From a virus: DNA of 53,803 nt. Under the pieces are notes generated by a model. The model did no database searches and had not been told where the DNA came from. It saw only the letters and a program-made list of their open reading frames with translations. The stretch is from the IMG/VR virus record IMGVR_UViG_3300010883_016180, positions 1 through 53,803 of that record, one strand, 5' to 3'. This document shows, in pieces, positions 8,213 to 20,000 of the stretch. Made by a program: the position numbers and the translations under genes. Position 1 is the first letter of the stretch. Each line of letters starts with the position of its first letter.

Positions 8213-9934
8213 TCATGTAATAACTGATAATTTTTCTAATTTATCTTGAATAATCCACATATCTACAGTGATTATCATTTCTTTTTTATTGTAGATGATT
8301 TCTGTTATTGTTGAAGTAATTCCTTCTAATCCCATTTCTTCGTCTGTTATTTTTATATTATCCCCAACACTTAAATATAAGAACAAATCTGGAGCAACGG
8401 TATATTGAACAATATACCTTGGGAGAGAAATATGGGCAGCAAGCCAATTCACGATATAGATAGCTGTTCTGTCATCAAATATAGTTACTGATTCTAATAA
8501 ACCATACTCTCTATGGCCTAATCTAGCTGCGGATATTTCACACAATTTATTATTAGTATAATCTGCAGTGATCATTTTTGTATAAACATCGTTTGCTGTA
8601 TCGTATGCGTATTTTAGGACAAATGAATTAAAAACCTCTTCTGTTGATGTTTCTGCAAACTGTGAAGCCCTGTCTATTATTCCTTTTTGTCCTTTTATAA
8701 AGCTTTGATAAACAGTGGTGTTTCTTCTATCTGTGTAAATTACTCCAATTCCAATTCCAGTATAGATTAGGGATACCATAGGGAATGAGTCACTAATAGT
8801 TGACTGTATATATTCTAATACTGTAGTGCTATCTATTGAAGTAGAGCCATTTATAAGTGTTTGTATTTTTAATCCTGGGTCTTTAATTATAGCTCTATTG
8901 TACGATGGTATATCGAAACCATCTATTCCAAATCCACTATAATTAGTTATGAAAAACTTTATTTGTTCCATCATGGTTTCATTGTCTGACACAGCAAATA
9001 CAGATCTTTCACCTACTATGGCATAGACATGTGCATTATCTACCCATTGGAATTCATAAACTTCGGCATTGTCTATATTTGGCTGAGTCCATTCAGGTGT
9101 AGTCATTGAATTTGGGTAAACAAAATCTATATAAGTATACGGAATACCACTTGGCGTAGTAGCTGTTTTTATCTCCCAGCCTCTTTCTATATCGTCTGAT
9201 GGAATATCTCTTCCGTCAAGAACAACTCCCGTAACTTGGATTTGCCACCCATATCCAACAAGGAATTGTGGTCCGTATCTGTTTGCGGTGATCCGTATAC
9301 ACGGAACACCTCCTTCATATCTCCCTATTATTAGTGGGAATTTTTCCCCCATTTGGTCTTCTGGCAGGTCTGGAAAATCATCACCTTTTAATATGTAGTG
9401 ATTTGATTTGGGAATTTTAAAATCTTTTGATAATATTGGATCTGATAAAGTTACAGAGACTCTTTCTGTATCTGTTCCAAATGAAATTCCTCCCGTCATT
9501 TCTCCTTTCATAAGAACAAGTCTATTATTATAAATTCCATCGGCTTTTTGTAAACTTATTTCCCCTATGCCAGCAAGAAAGCTTCCGCTTTGTAAAGCCG
9601 ACATTGGTTTTATTATCCTCCCGTCTATTTCAATAGAAATAGATCGTTGACTCCCATCTCCACTTAAAAAAGTGTAGGAAGAACTTATTTCTGGTTCATT
9701 TACAAGAAAAGGAAGATAGCCAATTGTTTCTGTACCCTTAGATACAGAAAATCTATCTACTGCTAATCTTAGAACTCTTCCAGTAGATAGAATCAAATCT
9801 ACAGTTATAAAAACATTTTCAAAATATGGATTGTTAATGAATTCATTTTTCCAATAATCAGTGATTGATTGTTTGCTTTTTTCTTGTACGAAATATAAAT
9901 CCCTTAATGTTTCTAGTTGGCTTTTTTGTTTCAT
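8213..9934 (-). CDS. Putative baseplate hub / tail tip protein
   Basis: A 573-residue protein encoded two genes after the tape measure, where siphophages carry tail-tip proteins. The C-terminal third has the layout of hub proteins: an acidic strand-rich region, VAPDLFLYLSVGDNIKITDEEMG and a terminal strand pair (TITEIIYNKKEMIITVDMWII), comparable to the pGD-type turn of gpJ/hub-like domains. The N-terminal 150 residues resemble a tail-attachment beta-sandwich. The start codon overlaps the upstream stop as ATGA, so the two are translationally coupled. Assignment rests on position plus this pattern, not on a diagnostic catalytic motif. Confidence 0.55.
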   Translation of the reverse strand: MKQKSQLETLRDLYFVQEKSKQSITDYWKNEFINNPYFENVFITVDLILSTGRVLRLAVDRFSVSKGTETIGYLPFLVNEPEISSSYTFLSGDGSQRSISIEIDGRIIKPMSALQSGSFLAGIGEISLQKADGIYNNRLVLMKGEMTGGISFGTDTERVSVTLSDPILSKDFKIPKSNHYILKGDDFPDLPEDQMGEKFPLIIGRYEGGVPCIRITANRYGPQFLVGYGWQIQVTGVVLDGRDIPSDDIERGWEIKTATTPSGIPYTYIDFVYPNSMTTPEWTQPNIDNAEVYEFQWVDNAHVYAIVGERSVFAVSDNETMMEQIKFFITNYSGFGIDGFDIPSYNRAIIKDPGLKIQTLINGSTSIDSTTVLEYIQSTISDSFPMVSLIYTGIGIGVIYTDRRNTTVYQSFIKGQKGIIDRASQFAETSTEEVFNSFVLKYAYDTANDVYTKMITADYTNNKLCEISAARLGHREYGLLESVTIFDDRTAIYIVNWLAAHISLPRYIVQYTVAPDLFLYLSVGDNIKITDEEMGLEGITSTITEIIYNKKEMIITVDMWIIQDKLEKLSVIT

Positions 9935-12900
9935 ACAATTTCCGAGAATTTAAAGCCCATATTTCCAATTGCAATCCATTCAGAAGTGTTTTCGTTATAT
10001 TTCCATCCTTGATTTTTAAAGTCACTTGAGCTATCAAATTGAACTAATGAAAGATTTTCTTCATAAAGACTTCTATTTGGGATTGTTCCAATTGTAGACA
10101 TTGGTGCCAAAGAGATAAACATTGGATTTTTAGAATATTGAGTAATTCCGTCTAGGGTTTTTCTGAATCCATATCTAAATTGTTCACTTAAATCCCCTTC
10201 CATTTTTAGAGATAAAGCCCTTGAAGATGGTCCTTGTGTATTAGTCCATTTGATACCGCTTCTTGTGGTCATTTGTTCTTCATTTGGTGTTTCAACATCG
10301 CTCCAATCCCAATTCAAAGGAGGCTTAAATTCTTTTTTAATTCCACCAATCATAGTTCCAATTCTTATTGAATTATTGTCTGCTCTTTCAAATGGCGTAG
10401 CAACGACTTTTACATACTTTGCCCCCAAAGGACTTGGAGTTAAAGAGGTATCAAGTTCTTTCATTCCTCTATCTGAGTAAATTCTAATAGAGGAACCAAC
10501 TGCATATGATGGAATTAAGCAAGTTGCTGCTGATATTGGATAGTAAGAAGCAGCGTTTTTAGTGGATATTTCTATATCACTTTCATGCAGAAGGATTCCA
10601 CTTCTATTAACTTGACCAATTTTGTATTCTCTAACAATATCATAAGCTACTTTTAGTTCCCAAGTAGTTCCAACACTACCTACACTGTCTTTATAGAGAT
10701 ACCAATTTCTTTTGGATGAGGAAGTAAGTAATCCATCCCTAAGTATTTTATGAATAGGAGTTCCATAGTATGCATCTGTTGCGTCCCATCTAATTCTTAG
10801 AATATTGTTCCTTACTTCTTGTACAGATCCAGTAATAATTGTACCAAAGTCTAAGGTATCTACAGGAGATGAGTAAGTTATCCCATCATTACTATAAGAG
10901 AATTCGAGCTTCTTAGCTCTACAGTTTGTTGATGCAAAATGATTCAAATACATAACTGTATTTTCTTTTGATGAAACAACAAACTCAAAGTCGGTAAAAC
11001 TATTAGCATCGGTACTTTCAAAAAATACTCTTGGACTATTAAATTTAAGCATATTAGTAAGAGCATAGTTGTGATCTACTTCCATATTAAATTGATCACC
11101 TACTGCTCCTGTTGATCCACCCCATACTGTACTTAGATTTTTCTCTATCCCAATAGGGAATGGGCTTAATGGTCCTCCGAAATTACGACTATACGACTTT
11201 AAATTAGCAACAGGATTAAGATCTGGGGAAACATAAGAGAGGGTATTTAAATCGTTACCTGCGTGGATGCCAACGAAACTCCATCTGCTTTTATTGGTAA
11301 CATTAGCGGCAACTGTGTCGTGTCCAAAATAAAGCATTTGATTTAATAAAATACGGGTTGCTGGATAATCCATGTTTATATCAGTATCGTTATATACATC
11401 TCCAGTTGAATACCATTGATCTGTTCCAAGTTGTTTAGCTATCATAGAAATATATGGATTACTTGATTCATTAGAGGTTGTGCCTAAATACCTCCAAGGG
11501 GTGATACCAACCCTAATTTCCCATTCCTTTAATAAAAGACCAGTATCTGATCCAGTATCAATTCTTCCGATTCTGGTAGGACCAGCAAGATTTCTTACAT
11601 CTATTAAATCAATAGTACGAGTTCCTACTCTGACTTCTATATTTAATACTCTTGTAGTCCCTACTCCACCGGTCAATAGATTTTGACCTAGATAAGTAGA
11701 TATTCCACACACTATAGGGCTATTTTCACCATATAGAGTAACCCCTGTTCCATGAGTATCCGAGGCTGAATTTTGAGCAGAAACAATAAATCTTAAACAA
11801 GAACCACTACCCCATCTTGAAAGTTTTACCTTATCTCGATCACTTAAAGCATTATATGTAACTGATGATCCATTCATTGTTGGTATAAATCCCCAACATG
11901 GTATTGGAAACTCTTTATTTGCTTCTGGGAGAGCCATACCTTGCCCCCCCCATCCTCCATCTACTACTGGAGCGTTTGCGCCAGTATCCCAATCTCTACC
12001 TGAATCTGGTACATGAAAATTAGTTATTCCACCTGCTGCTAAATCTGACTCATATTGTGAAATTCCAGCACCCGGTAGTGATGGGTCATATGGAGAATGG
12101 TAACTAGGAGAAGAATAACTATGTAGAGAGAGGTAGTTATAGAGCAAGCCACCTGTGGTGGTTCCAGTAGTATTATCGCTTATTTCTATATAAGCTGGAT
12201 TCCAAATAACAGATGAGTTGCCTCTTACTATGTTCCATGGAGATTTATCCTCAGACGAATAAAGAAAACCATTAGAGTAGTATCCCCCCGTAGGAAGACC
12301 CATAAATGGCTGGAATTCGACTTCATAAAGTTTAATAGGAGTGTTAATATAATTTTGTTGTTGTAGATAGTTTTGTCCTTGTTCAATTCCTGTATTTGCA
12401 TAATTTAAGCTTCTTACAGGATTAGTTTCCCAGCCTCCCATTCTAAAATAAACAGGTGGAACTGGAACGGCTCCAGACCTACATGGGGTATCCCCCCAGC
12501 TATTTCTTAATAGAGCAGTAAATGAAATACCCCCATTAGGATTAGGGTATCCATTTAAATCAGTAAAACCAAAGTGCCCCCCCCCAGAGAAGGAAGTAAA
12601 TCCATAATCACTTCCTGATGGGCTAAGGTTTACCACATCTGTACCAAGTGTAAATTTTACCTTTTCTAACCATCCTACAGACAGTTCAAAATTGACTAAA
12701 GAAGCATATGTATTATTGATTTGATAGGCTTCTGGAAGCATATTTTCATCTCTTGGAAAATATGTACTAGATATAAAATATACTCTGTCTGGAGTGTTTA
12801 TAATGACAGGTTTTAACATATATGTACTATGATGATCAAATCCATAAACATACTCAAATGGCTGCGCTCCAGAGGCTACCAATCCGATCAATTTTGGAGT

Positions 12901-13989
12901 AGTGCTTGTTGTGCTTTGGTTCCAAAGAATAAAGGTTCCTTCGTCATCTAAGGAGCCAAGACACCAACAATCAGTATTCCAATATATGTCACCAGGATTT
13001 AAGCCACTCCAATTTGGAGCATCTATTTTACCAATATCTAGCTTCTCACTTTGTTTTCGGTATGACCAAGTAACACCCTGATTTGAACTAAAAAAAGATT
13101 TAATACTTGGAATTACCATCTCCTGTAGGAAACTACCCACAATACTATTGTTTTCAAATATTAATGTTTTTTGGGCTCCAATGGCAATACTTACATAATT
13201 GCCGCTAGAAACCATTTCTATTCTACTTATTTGTACTTCTGTTAAAGACGATGAAGATACTAATCCTTTACATATAGTTGTGAAATTTAATCCATCAGTT
13301 GAAGAATAAATATTTATGTCTCCACCTGTTGAGATAGCTAATAGAATAGTTCCATTTTTTAAAGCACAGACAGTAAAATCAAGACCAAAATACTTTGCAA
13401 GACGACCTGATGATACTTGACAAGGTGTGCCCTCTAAATTTAGAGAAGAATACCAAATCTTACCATCTGGAGAACTAGTTATTCCATCAATAGAAATAGT
13501 TGGAGTTGTCCAAGGATTTGAAATAGAATCAGAATTTCTTTTGTAATCTCTATAAACCACACTAATGAAGCTAGTTCTCTTTGTTGTGTAACAAATCTCT
13601 TTCTGTGTGTTTTTACAGTATATTGTTTGCGGGTATGTAAATTCCTTTATCCAACCCCCCTGCCACCCCTCTATTGTTTGAACAGTATGCATTTGTTTAA
13701 GGTCTGGTGTTCCCTTCCAGTTTTCATCGCTTTCTGATGATTTTTTCCAAATAAAGCTTCCTTGTTGTGTAGCATCTTGACTTTTTTGAATCTTAAATTC
13801 ATAAGTGCTATTTGTTGTTGGTGTTCCTGTTAGAAACAAAGAGGAATCACCAACATTAGATACTGCTCCAACAGCGGGTCCAGTTTTCTTTGATTTAATA
13901 TTATCAACTGAAGCTGTAGCTGGTGTTACAGTAGCTTCTTTAAAATTCGGATCATTTACAATTACAAATTGAGTGGGAAATTCAGCCAT
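9931..13989 (-). CDS. Large tail protein with Asp-box motifs
   Basis: A 1,352-residue protein directly downstream of the tape measure gene. Two sialidase/BNR-type Asp-boxes are visible near residues 229-236 (SSTDGLNF) and 301-308 (SSNQGVTW), each in a strand-turn-strand setting, suggesting at least a partial beta-propeller in the N-terminal third. The rest is rich in Gly, Ser, Asn, Tyr and Trp, as in virion adhesins, with a middle region of many aromatic-glycine turns. No catalytic residues of a sialidase were identified, so binding rather than cleavage is the safer reading. The gene has unusual G homopolymers on its coding strand, including nine G at 12577-12585 and eight at 11944-11951. The start has GAGA upstream. 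Confidence 0.6.
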   Translation of the reverse strand: MAEFPTQFVIVNDPNFKEATVTPATASVDNIKSKKTGPAVGAVSNVGDSSLFLTGTPTTNSTYEFKIQKSQDATQQGSFIWKKSSESDENWKGTPDLKQMHTVQTIEGWQGGWIKEFTYPQTIYCKNTQKEICYTTKRTSFISVVYRDYKRNSDSISNPWTTPTISIDGITSSPDGKIWYSSLNLEGTPCQVSSGRLAKYFGLDFTVCALKNGTILLAISTGGDINIYSSTDGLNFTTICKGLVSSSSLTEVQISRIEMVSSGNYVSIAIGAQKTLIFENNSIVGSFLQEMVIPSIKSFFSSNQGVTWSYRKQSEKLDIGKIDAPNWSGLNPGDIYWNTDCWCLGSLDDEGTFILWNQSTTSTTPKLIGLVASGAQPFEYVYGFDHHSTYMLKPVIINTPDRVYFISSTYFPRDENMLPEAYQINNTYASLVNFELSVGWLEKVKFTLGTDVVNLSPSGSDYGFTSFSGGGHFGFTDLNGYPNPNGGISFTALLRNSWGDTPCRSGAVPVPPVYFRMGGWETNPVRSLNYANTGIEQGQNYLQQQNYINTPIKLYEVEFQPFMGLPTGGYYSNGFLYSSEDKSPWNIVRGNSSVIWNPAYIEISDNTTGTTTGGLLYNYLSLHSYSSPSYHSPYDPSLPGAGISQYESDLAAGGITNFHVPDSGRDWDTGANAPVVDGGWGGQGMALPEANKEFPIPCWGFIPTMNGSSVTYNALSDRDKVKLSRWGSGSCLRFIVSAQNSASDTHGTGVTLYGENSPIVCGISTYLGQNLLTGGVGTTRVLNIEVRVGTRTIDLIDVRNLAGPTRIGRIDTGSDTGLLLKEWEIRVGITPWRYLGTTSNESSNPYISMIAKQLGTDQWYSTGDVYNDTDINMDYPATRILLNQMLYFGHDTVAANVTNKSRWSFVGIHAGNDLNTLSYVSPDLNPVANLKSYSRNFGGPLSPFPIGIEKNLSTVWGGSTGAVGDQFNMEVDHNYALTNMLKFNSPRVFFESTDANSFTDFEFVVSSKENTVMYLNHFASTNCRAKKLEFSYSNDGITYSSPVDTLDFGTIITGSVQEVRNNILRIRWDATDAYYGTPIHKILRDGLLTSSSKRNWYLYKDSVGSVGTTWELKVAYDIVREYKIGQVNRSGILLHESDIEISTKNAASYYPISAATCLIPSYAVGSSIRIYSDRGMKELDTSLTPSPLGAKYVKVVATPFERADNNSIRIGTMIGGIKKEFKPPLNWDWSDVETPNEEQMTTRSGIKWTNTQGPSSRALSLKMEGDLSEQFRYGFRKTLDGITQYSKNPMFISLAPMSTIGTIPNRSLYEENLSLVQFDSSSDFKNQGWKYNENTSEWIAIGNMGFKFSEIV

Positions 13990-14002
13990 TTGAAGTCTCT
14001 AA

Positions 14003-17000
14003 TTAATAGTTATTATATTTGCCTCTATTGAATCCAACAATTACTCCTGACGCTGCTCTAAGCTTTCTTTTCATTTTTGGTGCTTTTCCACTATTAATAG
14101 CCCGAACTTGTATGTCATCTAAAACCCGTCCTTCAGCGATTACCGCAATATTCAGATTTTGTGTGCGTGTAGCAGAATCAGTAGAAGCAATAGGGCTAAC
14201 TAGCGGAGTAATTGCTGTAGCAACAGCCCCACGTAATGCACCATGTGTACTCCTGCCAAGGAGTTCAAGTGCTTGTGATGCTACGTTTAACGGCTCTTGT
14301 GCGGCTATTACATAGTCACCAGCTTGGAACCTAGCAGCAAGACCATCTGTGCCAGCGAGAATAGGTCCAGGGGTATCTCCCCACGTTTCTGTTTCTGCAT
14401 CACCTCCCGACGTTAGTTCGTTCCAAGTATCACCTATAAACCGACCCATCTTTTTGAAGTATACTTGGGAATCAGTTAGCTCTTCATCAGGTGTATCTTG
14501 GAAACCCCCAGGTAGTGCGTCTTTAATTCTTTCGATTACGTCATCCCACATTTTACGCAAGGGCTCCCAAAATTCGCCATCTAAAGTCCATACCTCTCTT
14601 ATGCTCTCTACTACCCCTTCGAGGGCACCACCGATCCCTTCTATAATACCTGCTATTAATTCGTAAACTATCTCTGGTAACTTAAACAAAATATCAGTAA
14701 TCAATACTGCAACAATAGTTGGTATAGCTGTTAGAAGGTGCATTATCAATACTTGTATAACATCTGGTACTAGTGTAACTAAAGCTTTAATTAATGCTGG
14801 TAATGTCGATATTAATGCCAGGACAACTTGCGGAACGGCTTCAATAATGGCTACTATTAACAAAACAGCCATAGCTAATATTTCTTCAATAAGATCTGGT
14901 AAAGCTTCAATAATTTTTGCAACAAGCATAGGTACTTCTTTGGCAATAATTACAATAAGATCCAGAACTCCTTTCAGAAGAACCAGAATCAACCCTGGTA
15001 ATGCCATCAGAATGAACATTAGTAGATCTGGTAGTGCTTGTAAAACAGCTTCTATTAGCTTATTTGCACCTGCTAATAGTCCCTCAATAAGCTCTGGTAA
15101 AGCTGTCACAATACTTTGAACAATACCTGGAACAGCTTTCACAAGATGAACTACAAGATCACCTATTCCTTCTATAATTTTCAAAGCCCCTGCAACTATA
15201 GCTTCAACTAGCGTATCAAATAGAGTTTGAGACTGTTTTGCAAATTCTTCTTCGCTTATCTTTCCCTCGGCAAGTGCGGCTTTTAAATCATCTATATTTT
15301 CGCCTGATAGCGGTGCAAATAATGTATCGAAGATACTAGTTAAACCTGTCACTAATGCGTCAATAATATCAGGTAATTTATCTGTAATTAAGAATATTAA
15401 GGTAGTTACAAGATTAGGTAATTCAGTAACGATAACGTTTACAAGTTCTGGAATTAGAGCAATAAGCATGTTCACAACACTTGTTATGACGGGACCAATT
15501 CCCTGTAATAACGCTGTTAGAACCACTGGAATTCCAGCAACAATAGCACTTAGAAGTTCTGGCAACTTATCTATAAGTCTTTGAACAACTATAGGTGCAG
15601 CGGTGACGATAGCGTCTACAAATTTTAGAGCTTTATTTACTGCATCATCAACGAACTGTGTTGCTGCTGCTTCTGGGTTCGCGGTTCCTACTCCCTCGGC
15701 TCTTGCTTCATCATATTCTCCTTGTGTTATTGTTCCAGCCGCAAGTTCATCATCCAATTCTTTAAGTCTTGCTGCTGCATTTTCAGAGTCTTCCAGAATA
15801 GCGTTTGCACCACCTTGCATCATATCTAAAAGATTTAAACTAAATCCACCTGTCATAAACGAAATAGCTTGATTTGTCATCTCTGCTATTTTCATAATGG
15901 CTTTTCCAACCATAGATGCAGCAGAAGCAATACCTTTAAACGCTGCTCCCGCTGCTCCTACCATTGCTCCAAGAACAACCATAAAGCCTTTTACGCTTAT
16001 CTTTCCTAGTGTTGCAGCAATTTTCGGTCCTAGTTCACCAAATTTTCCAGCTATCTTTCCTACTGATTCTCCAACACGTTCTTTGACGTTTCCGATTATT
16101 CCTGCTAACTTAGGAAATTTATCTTTAGCTGCGCCTATCATCCCACTAAGCGCACCTTCAAGCGGTTTTGCCAGGAATTTAAAGCCCTCAAAAATCTTAC
16201 CTATTCCACCTTTCCATGCTTTTATATATGCCCCAAGTGCTTTCATAGTAAGTTTATAAAAGCGCGTATCGGTCAGCATTTTTGCTTTATCGTTTTCTGC
16301 TTGTGCTTCTCCTAATGTTCTTAGTCTTTCAGTTTGCTCCATTAGTTTATCAAAATCTGCACCTCCGTCTGGAAACATCTTTGCAATATCATTTTTTCTT
16401 CTATTATAGTCCAGTTGGATTTTTATCCGTTCTTCGTAAAAGTCCATTTCAGAATTAATTAGTTCTGTTTGGTTTTTCTTCAAAGCAACGAAAAGAGCTA
16501 TGCCCATTCCTGCTAGTACGCTTAAAGCACCAGAACCTTTTAAGATTCCTATTAGTTTATCTTGGCTATCTTGAAGCCCCTGTACAAATTGTGCGCCACC
16601 TTCTGTTTCTGCTATGCCTAGATCGGCATACATTTTACCAACTATGGCTGTGCGTTCGGCAGCATACTGTTGTTCAATGAGTAGTTTTGCTTGTGCAGCT
16701 TTCGCAGTTATATCTATTCCATGGTCTTCTGCGGCTTTGATAATGTCATTTAGGTGATCAAATTGGTTGTCTTTCCAGTCTACTAGTTGTGTTAATGCAG
16801 CTTGTTCTTGTCCAGCGGAGGTTGTTAATTTCTCAATCCTTTCATCTATAATCCCGTTGAGTTCAACTGTTGTTCCTCTATTTATTCTTACTTTTTCTTC
16901 CCCCATGCGTTTGTCATGTTCTAGTGTAGCCTCACCCGCTTTTTGTTGGTGATGTTGTTTAATGCCTTCCTCAGACATTAGTAATTGTGTAGATTTGAGT

Positions 17001-20000
17001 TCTCTAGCGTCTATTGTTTGTTTTGCTGCTGTATGTTTACCTACATAGTCATTTAAGGCTTGATTTGCTGTAGTATAGGCTTCACTGTCAACGGCTATTG
17101 CTTTAGTTTCAAATTTTCCTTCTAGTAATTTTTGCGCTGTAATAAAGTTGTTGACATAATTGTTAAGTGTATACTCTGCCTCATTAAAACCAGTTTTATT
17201 AATCGTATCTACAAATCTTGCATGATTCTGAGTTGCTTCGTTTACAAAGCCTCCAAATTTAGCAGTAAATTCGTCGGTGTTCATTTCAGGCATTTCCACT
17301 ACAAATGAACCATCAGCTATTGATAAGTCATCTACATTAGGTGGACTCCACTCAACACCTTTGGCTACTTCTTCTGCAAATGCTCGTTCTTCAATACTAG
17401 CGTTCTTCCACGCTTCTGATAGTTCTTGAACTTCCTCTGTTAATTTAGCTGGACCCGCTGCTGTTAGTGCATCACGCAATGCTTTTGCAGTTTCATCTGC
17501 CGCCAAATCTACTTCTGTCAATGCCTTTGCATTTTCTCTCTCTTCTTCCGAAAGTTCGCTCCATTTTTTGGCATGAGCATCAAGTAAAGATTGTTGTTCT
17601 TTAGTTACTTTTCCTGTTTTGCGAAGACTTTTCCTAACCGCTTCCCCCCAATCTGATTTAGGAGGTGGCATCCCTATTGAATCAAAGAGTTGTGATGACC
17701 TAGATTTTAATTTTTTAAAGCTCTCTAAAGCTTGTTTTTCCTCTTGCGTAATAGCTTCAAGTAGACCAGATAATTCCTTTTTATGTTTATCTTCTGATAT
17801 TTGTAGTTCTCGATCTGCTTTATTTCTTAAAATATCGACAACTTTATCGCTTGCGTCTTGTTCTATTTCTAATATTTCTTTCTCTTTTGCTTTTGCTAAA
17901 TTAATCATTTTTTGATTAAAAGCCGCAGCAATTAGCTTCATTGCTAACCGACCGTCCCTGTAGACCTCTACCCTTCTTTTTGAAGATACCTTTCCAAGTT
18001 TAAGCAGATCATTTATGACCTTTATTTCTTCTTTTTGTAAGTCTTTAAAAACTTTTGCAGATTGTTGAGCTTCGGCAATACCAGCCTCACTTGGATCAAT
18101 CAATTCTGCTACTTCTTGTTGTAAAGAAATAATTATTTGAATTCTTTTATCTTTTAGTTTTTCTAATTTATCAAGAAGTGATTTTAGTTTATTAGCGGCA
18201 CTATCTGCTTCTGCTCCTACTTTTCTTATACCCTCACTAACAGGAGTAACGTCTATATCCAACATTCCCATAAGAGCGTCATGCCATTTCTGATTTAGCT
18301 GAATCCAATGCGCGGTTGATGATTGTATATTTACAAATGATGGTTCTAATTGTGTGTTGAGTACCGATATGAAATTATCAAGATCATCAGTATCAGTTAC
18401 CGTTCCAATTATGCCTTTAACGTCATGCCACGCAGTTAAATCAATTTGTGGTATTTCTGGAATGGTGATTATATCTGCTTCTCCTAGATCGTTAAGAAGC
18501 TCTTGTAGGTCTTTAAGATCTTCTTCAATTTCTCCTATTAATAGACGTTTTGCACCACTTTCTGACTCACTAACTGAATCCAAAAACCCTGGATCAGGAA
18601 GTTCTGCATACTCTTTGCTTTTAGTAACAACATCTTGTAGAGCGTCTTTTAATGAGGTATTTGCATTTTGGTATCGATTGATATTTTCTATCTTTTTGTC
18701 GCTTTCTGCTAGAATATCGGCTTCAATACCCCTCATGTTCATAAGTTGTGGATTTAATTCACCAGAGTAATCGTCAGCGAGATTACTTACCGCTATTCCT
18801 TGCTTCTTCAAAGTCTCTGCAAACGCGATTGATGCTCCTTCTATTTCTGTACTAGATCCACCAAGATCTTTAAATACCTTAATTCCATCTTTCATTTCAG
18901 TTGTAAATTTTTGTACTCCTTGTGTTCCTCCTTCCATAGTGTCAGAATAGTCTTTAAGACTTATCTGTGCGCTCTTTAGCTCTGTGCTACCAAAACGAAT
19001 ATCTCCTGTAGCTTTATCTACTGAGCTAGCAAATCTTTCAGTTGATAAAGCAGCAATATTTTCTGCACCTACAACTTCATCTAAAGAGGTTTCTTGGAGC
19101 TTTCTTGCTGCAACAAGGTCTAATACTACATCGTATAGTTTACCCCCTGCCATTATTTGTGTATTAAAATATTTTTCTGGTGCGGCTTGTTTCTGTTCCT
19201 CAGTTAGATTTCGTAAATTATCTAAAGTTGTTTTTAACGATACATTAAGTTCGCCTCTTACGTCCAGTTCATCGCTAATTGCTTTAATGCCTACTCGTTG
19301 TTCTACGTTGCTTACTTGATTAAGATACTCTTCTAGAACTTTAGTAAATTCTGTATATGCTGTCTTTTGTGCCACAATCTTTTGGGTAAGCAAATCTGTT
19401 TTATCCGCTGCTGCTCTGCTAGCAATTTCTATACCTCCCATAGCCCCTATAAATAGACCAAGTGCTGCCACGATCCCAAGGGGTCCAAGTAAGGCTAATT
19501 GAGCTTCTGCCAAACTTGCGGCTAATGTATGAAATGCCAGAGATGCTGTTGTGGCTGTACCAGCTAGCAGAATCAGTGCTTTTATGAATCCATATACTGC
19601 TGCTGTCATTGAAACTATACTAAAGCTAGCAAACATTACTGCCAATAATTTAGTAATGGTCGCAATTACAGAGATCCAATCATATAAAGCTTTAGCAAAA
19701 CTCATTGCATGTAAAACATTTTTTACTAAAGTAGCAGCAATTACTTCGCTGTTTGACTTTAACTTATTTGCTACATCACCAAAAATAGCCCCTGTAGATT
19801 TTCCTATTTCATTTAATGATATTTTAAAAGCTCTAATTAAATCATCTACAACTGATTTTAGTCCTTGGATTACATGTTTAATACTTGCAAATTGCTCTTC
19901 TGTTCCAGTAGGTCCACCTTTTAAGGCATCAAATAAAGTTATTTGTAGTTCTTGAAATGCAGATTGTAATATTTGAAACTGACCAACTGTACTGGCTTTG

